Below are positions 50,869 to 54,218 of a stretch of DNA of 54,218 nt, in pieces (within the stretch, counting starts at the first letter, position 1; each line of letters starts with the position of its first letter). Source of the DNA: Arthrobacter sp. PM3 (lineage in GTDB: Bacteria > Actinomycetota > Actinomycetes > Actinomycetales > Micrococcaceae); assembly GCF_003352915.1 (NCBI RefSeq), contig NZ_CP022314.1:2896679-2950896 (forward strand), written 5' to 3'. The position numbers were made by a program, and so were the translations under genes. The notes beneath the pieces are model-generated. The model saw only the letters and a program-made list of their open reading frames with translations. It made no database searches and was not told where the DNA came from.

Positions 50869-52056
50869 TTAGGTTGCTTGTAGGGGCCGGGCCCGGTGAT
50901 GCGCGGTCTTGGCCGTACCGTGGGTGTGTTCGATGGCATCGAGCACGACGGCGGTCAGACGCTGGGTGCTCAGCATGGTTTCGCGTTGCCGGCGTGATCC
51001 CGTACCGGACGCGAGGATCCCGGCGACGTCTTGGGCCACTTGCTCCTCCTCCCCACTGCTGGCCAGGGCTGGCCGGATGTGGTTCAGGAGGGCCTGAATG
51101 GCTTCGGCGGCCGGGCACGGCGTGTTCAGCAGGGGGTGCAGCAGCGTGTCCTCCACCCCGGACTTGCTGGCCTGCCATCCAGCCAGGCCCAGCTGCGCGG
51201 CGGACAGGCGGGGCGCGGGTATTCCGGCGGACCATTCCTGGGCAGCCCGTTCGACGAGGGCCCGGACGATGGCAGCGATCGCGGCCGTATGCGAGGCCTC
51301 CATGCAGACGTCGGCGATGCGTACCTCCACAGTTGGGTGATTGCGGGACAGGCGCGCGTCGAAATACACCATGCCTTCATCGAGGAGTACTCCGGTAGCC
51401 AGCAACGATTGCACGTAACGGCGGTATGCGCGTTCTGATCCAAATCTTTCGCACGGACCGGCGGTCTGCCAGCGGCTCCACGCCTGGTAGCGGAAGCTCG
51501 CATAGCCTGTGTCGGCGCCTTGCCAGAACGGCGAATTCGCGCTGAGCGCCAACAGGACGGGCAACCAGACGCGAATCCGGTCCAGGACTGCCACGCCTTC
51601 CTCACCGTCGGTGACACTGACATGAACGTGGACGCCGCAGGTGAGTTGCTCCCGGAGGGTCAATCCGAACCGGTCGGCCATGTTTAAGAAGCGCGGCTGC
51701 GGAACGAGGGTAGGGGTGGCCGGGACCGGGCTGGTAGCCAGGGCGACCGCTCTTGCGCCTACCGACCGTGCTGCCTCATCGGCGAGGCGCCGGCCCTCCC
51801 GGATGCCCGCTGCGATTTCCTGCAGGGTGGAACAGACAGGACCGACGGCTTCGAGCTGCTCCTGTTTGACCTCCAGGGCCAAAGTGGGTGCGCTGCCGGT
51901 TTCAGGGCGCCGTGGTTCGTTGGCCAAGCACTTTTCCGCGGCGGCTACGGGCTGTCCTGTCGCCGGGTCGACGAGCAGGAATTCCTCCTCGACGCCGAAG
52001 GTCCTCTGAAGCCTGCCACCAGAAGCGATGTGTGGTCTGTTCGTCGAAGGTTTCAA
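50869..52056 (-). CDS. Carboxylate-amine ligase, GCS2 / YbdK type
   Basis: 395 residues from TTG 52056, which has AGGAA at the right distance; ATG 52122, 66 bp upstream, is the alternative but has no ribosome site. The domain start QRTFGVEEEFLLVDPATG is diagnostic for glutamate-cysteine ligase family 2. LALEVKQEQLEAVGP, CGVHVHVSV and PTVEVRIADVCMEASHTAAI complete the ATP-grasp-like site. Members make gamma-glutamyl amides with ATP; in actinobacteria that make mycothiol the physiological product is unclear. It stands alone, about 145 bp from the ZIP-like gene. Confidence 0.85.
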   Translation of the reverse strand: MKPSTNRPHIASGGRLQRTFGVEEEFLLVDPATGQPVAAAEKCLANEPRRPETGSAPTLALEVKQEQLEAVGPVCSTLQEIAAGIREGRRLADEAARSVGARAVALATSPVPATPTLVPQPRFLNMADRFGLTLREQLTCGVHVHVSVTDGEEGVAVLDRIRVWLPVLLALSANSPFWQGADTGYASFRYQAWSRWQTAGPCERFGSERAYRRYVQSLLATGVLLDEGMVYFDARLSRNHPTVEVRIADVCMEASHTAAIAAIVRALVERAAQEWSAGIPAPRLSAAQLGLAGWQASKSGVEDTLLHPLLNTPCPAAEAIQALLNHIRPALASSGEEEQVAQDVAGILASGTGSRRQRETMLSTQRLTAVVLDAIEHTHGTAKTAHHRARPLQAT

Positions 52057-52298
52057 GGCGGTTCCTAACGCCAGGGGCCTCCAGCCGGGCGAACGCAGGC
52101 GGCTGCCGGTGAAGCGATACATCACTGCTACACAAGGCACGCTCTCTGGCCCGAATAGGCTGCTGATCTCCTCAGGCTAACCCCGGCAGCAGGCTGCCGG
52201 AAGTGGAACTCCTGAAGGGCCTCGGGCGGAGGGACGTCAGGCGCGGCCCGGTAACGTCCACGGTGGCCCACCTGTCTGTAGCGGTCGGCGGCAGCGAC

Positions 52299-52375
52299 GA
52301 GCATGGGTGCGCTGTCCACACTGCGGGCTGTGGATCGAGTCGGGCAGTGTTCCGCATGTTTCCGGGGAAATCGGC
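52299..52375 (+). repeat. Dispersed repeat R2, copy E, partial
   Basis: GTCCACACTGCGGGCTGTGG, GTTCCGCATGTTTCCGGGGA follow the order of copies B and C but stop before the tRNA-like core. It runs straight into the operator of a decayed antitoxin gene. Confidence 0.6.
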
Positions 52376-52392
52376 GGTACTGGATTGGTACC
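52376..52392. promoter_or_regulatory. Conserved operator in front of the decayed antitoxin gene
   Basis: GGTAC-TGGATTG-GTACC repeats the site at 33014-33032 with the same spacing and only small changes. It still has perfect arms although the gene behind it is broken, so it could still bind the intact antitoxin. Confidence 0.6.
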
Positions 52393-52400
52393 CCTGGTGC

Positions 52401-52530
52401 ATCGCTATGAATTTGCGTGTCCCGCAGGCCTGGATCGGCGTTTGGACATGCTTGCGATTGCGGGAACACACACAGAAGTATGCCTTGCTGCTCCAAGGTG
52501 CAGAACTTGTGCTCCGCATCACTGGGCCTC
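52401..52530 (+). pseudogene. Decayed copy of the ribbon-helix-helix antitoxin gene
   Basis: Aligned with 33040-33169: the first ATG is now ATC (52401), MNLRVP follows from 52407, then a frameshift gives AGLDRRLDMLA in another frame, and a second shift restores YALLLQGAELVLR. No downstream toxin gene remains. An independent paralogue that lost both its partner and its frame. Confidence 0.88.
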
Positions 52531-52682
52531 TGAGTTTGGCCTGTTCGCTGGCGTTCCGGGCTTAGGCGGGAAGAGCTGAGAAGAAGCAGGTGGGATTTCT
52601 CTTCAGCGTCGTTGGCTGTTCCCCTGACTTCTCCCTACGCCGCTCGTGGTGACTTTGCTGATTCTTCAGGGTGGGGCAGACG
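52531..52682. other. Gene-free stretch
   Basis: No gene or signal recognised in about 150 bp between the antitoxin remnant and the truncated nucleotidyltransferase-like gene. Confidence 0.5.
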
Positions 52683-53042
52683 TCAGGGAAACCATTCGTC
52701 GGGTTCGAGGGTGGTGGCGGCGTCGAGGGCGTCGTCGACGACGATGAGGTAGTTGTCGCGTCCGGCGGCCATGGGGACGGAATGGTCGCCGTATTTGTTG
52801 TAGGCGAGGTCGACGGCGTCGTTGGCGTTGGTGATGTTGAGTTTGGGGAGGAGTCGGGCGATGTCGAGGGTGTCCTTGTCGCGTTCGGCGGCGATTTTCA
52901 TTGCCAGGAGTGTTTCGGTGTCCGCGGCCTGGATGGTCAGTCCATCCAGTTGTTCCAGTTGAACCCAGGTGGCGTAGTCCGAAACGACGGCTGAGGTGTT
53001 GGAGTTCAGCCAGTAGGGGGAGAGGCCGTAGTCTGCGGCCAT
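52683..53042 (-). pseudogene. Truncated nucleotidyltransferase-like (DUF6036-type) gene
   Basis: 119 residues with LTIQAADTETLLAMKIAAER, DKDTLDIARLLPKLNI and NANDAVDLAYNKYG. This looks like the C-terminal two thirds of a small nucleotidyltransferase-like protein of toxin-antitoxin type; the N-terminal GG-containing nucleotide site is absent. Upstream, ten more codons (SDAGTPIVTE) follow directly after a TGA, so the 5' part was lost. An IS end lies about 170 bp upstream. Confidence 0.45.
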
Positions 53043-53209
53043 TTCGGTGACGATGGGTGTCCCCGCGTCGGATCAGCGTGTCGGCCGCGCACCCGATCAA
53101 AGGATTGGACGGGCTCGGAGTTGAACGAGGGCCCCGCGGCTGCCTGTCCATCCAAAGACTGTCATAGGGTGCTTCCATTCAGCGGAAACGACCCAGCGGC
53201 ACGTACTAG

Positions 53210-54218
53210 GAGACTGCTGAATTAGTCGCGGGGCGGGCGTGTCCGCTGGACTGGTGGGCCTGGTGGTTAAGACTGGTCTTATGCAGGGACGCGAGGAGGC
53301 GCAACGCGGGTATTTGGATGTGGAGGCGCTGGCCGGGGAGTTGTTGGCTCCGGGCAGCGTCTTCGCGTTTCTGGCCAGTCATCGGGGGCGGTTGTTTCCG
53401 GATTCAATGATGGAGGACCTCTTCCCGTCGCGGAGGGGCCGGCCTTCGGTTCCGGCGCCGGTGATCGGGTCGGTGCTGGTACTGCAGGCGTTGCAGGGCC
53501 TTTCAGACCGGGAGACCGCGGAGGCGTTGACCTATGATCTGCGCTGGAAGGCCGCGTGCGGGTACGGGCTGACCGACACGGCGTTCCATCCGAGCACGCT
53601 GACGTATTGGCGGCGCCGTCTTGCCGGATCGGGAAATCCGCACCGGATTATGGAGGCCATCGCGGAGGTCGTTGCCGAGACCGGAGTCCTGAAGGGCAAG
53701 CGGCGGCGGGCGGTGGACTCCACGGTCCTGGACGACGCGGTGGCCAGGCAGGACACCATCACGCAGCTGATCGCCGCGGTCCGCCGCTTCGGCCGGGACG
53801 TTCCCGGCGGCCAGGACCTGGTCGGCGTCCACGCGAAGGGGTATGACTACACCCGCACCGGCAAACCGGACATCGCCTGGGATGATCCGGACGCCAAAGA
53901 CGGACTGATCTGCGTGCTGGTGACCGATGCGTTGGCGCTGCTGGCGGTGGTCGATCCCGAAACCCTGGAGGGCACGGCCGCTGATGCGTATGCGCTGCTG
54001 GCCTTGGTCGCCGGGCAGGATGTCGAACCGGCCGAGGATTCGGACGGGACGGACGGGCGGTGGCGGATCGCCCGGAAGGTCGCCCCGGACCGGGTCATCT
54101 CCACGGTGGACCCGGATACCCGGCACGCGCATAAGACCCAGTCACGCCAGCAGGACGGCTACAAAGCCCACATCGTGATCGAGCCCGACACCGGGCTGAT
54201 CACCGTCGCGGAACTGAC
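53210..54218 (+). mobile_element. IS1182-type insertion sequence, left part
   Basis: Left end GAGACTGCTGAATTAG begins at 53210, directly after CTAG (53206-53209), the kind of 4-bp palindromic target duplicated by this family. The transposase gene starts 71 bp inside. The right end is beyond the window, so completeness and the second CTAG cannot be checked. Confidence 0.65.
53281..54218 (+). CDS. IS1182 family transposase, partial at window end
   Basis: At least 312 residues from ATG 53281, open to the window edge. N-terminal domain: LASHRGRLFPDSMMEDLFPS, GRPSVPAPVIGSVLVLQALQ, GLSDRETAEALTYDLRWKAA; DDE region begins RRRAVDSTVLDDAVARQDTI with the first Asp, and later STVDPDTRHAHKTQSRQQDG then YKAHIVIEPDTG carries the middle Asp region. 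Typical of IS1182/IS5-like transposases (about 500-560 residues). No frameshift is seen so far. The remaining catalytic Glu lies past the edge. Confidence 0.92.
   Translation, partial: MQGREEAQRGYLDVEALAGELLAPGSVFAFLASHRGRLFPDSMMEDLFPSRRGRPSVPAPVIGSVLVLQALQGLSDRETAEALTYDLRWKAACGYGLTDTAFHPSTLTYWRRRLAGSGNPHRIMEAIAEVVAETGVLKGKRRRAVDSTVLDDAVARQDTITQLIAAVRRFGRDVPGGQDLVGVHAKGYDYTRTGKPDIAWDDPDAKDGLICVLVTDALALLAVVDPETLEGTAADAYALLALVAGQDVEPAEDSDGTDGRWRIARKVAPDRVISTVDPDTRHAHKTQSRQQDGYKAHIVIEPDTGLITVAEL

Overview
The window is high-GC DNA with actinobacterial gene style: tight ATGA/GTGA overlaps, GTG and TTG starts, mycothiol-type arsenate reductases and an MmyB-like XRE regulator. The enzyme families, and a dioxygenase very close to the Brevibacterium/Arthrobacter homoprotocatechuate enzymes, point to Arthrobacter, Pseudarthrobacter, Paenarthrobacter or a close relative in Micrococcaceae. 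All identifications come from reading the sequence; no database search was run.

Layout. (1) 1-4.5 kb: meta-cleavage of homoprotocatechuate (hpaD cut by the window edge, hpaE), divergent from a flavoprotein aromatic hydroxylase of the 3-hydroxybenzoate 4-monooxygenase type, with two different operator-like palindromes between them. (2) 4.6-11.4 kb: two SDRs, an aldehyde dehydrogenase, a MoaF-like protein, an APC permease and a divergent TetR regulator. (3) 11.8-17.4 kb: an Lrp/AsnC regulator divergent from an MFS transporter and two M20 amidohydrolases resembling AbgA and AbgB. (4) 17.4-18.8 kb: decayed DNA. (5) 18.8-29.3 kb: a catabolic island for an unidentified sugar acid or cyclitol-like compound. 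It has an MHS-type transporter, a KDPG aldolase, a P-loop kinase, two Gfo/Idh/MocA oxidoreductases, two xylose-isomerase-like TIM barrels, a VOC protein, two SDRs and a LacI repressor. Repeated LacI-like operators lie upstream of both the transporter/kinase side and the aldolase/oxidoreductase divergent promoter.

(6) 29.3-36.7 kb: an accessory region. Intact genes are an XRE/SDR pair, a ribbon-helix-helix/Doc toxin-antitoxin pair and a secreted repeat protein. Around them lie fragments of an integrase, two SRAP (YedK) genes and an SDR. Two families of dispersed repeats occur here; one carries what looks like the 3' end of a tRNA-Leu. (7) 36.8-42.7 kb: a persulfide/sulfite detoxification cluster (CstB-like fusion, thioredoxin, two rhodaneses, TauE/SafE, CsoR/CstR-type repressor, DUF302) with paired GC-rich palindromic operators. 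(8) 42.9-48.6 kb: an arsenic cluster (ArsR, aquaporin, ArsR-ArsC fusion, three more LMW-phosphatase-fold proteins, a flavoprotein) without ArsB or Acr3. Inside it sits a 22-residue peptide with seven cysteines behind a near-perfect ribosome binding site. It is the best candidate here for something undescribed. (9) 48.6-54.2 kb: PPK2, a ZIP-like protein lacking the usual histidines, a GCS2 ligase, a decayed copy of the antitoxin gene with its operator preserved, a truncated nucleotidyltransferase-like gene, and the left end of an IS1182-type element that runs off the window.

The many gene fragments and repeats suggest a plasmid or chromosomal island built by repeated insertion and decay. The catabolic and metal/sulfur stress operons are the parts that look functional.
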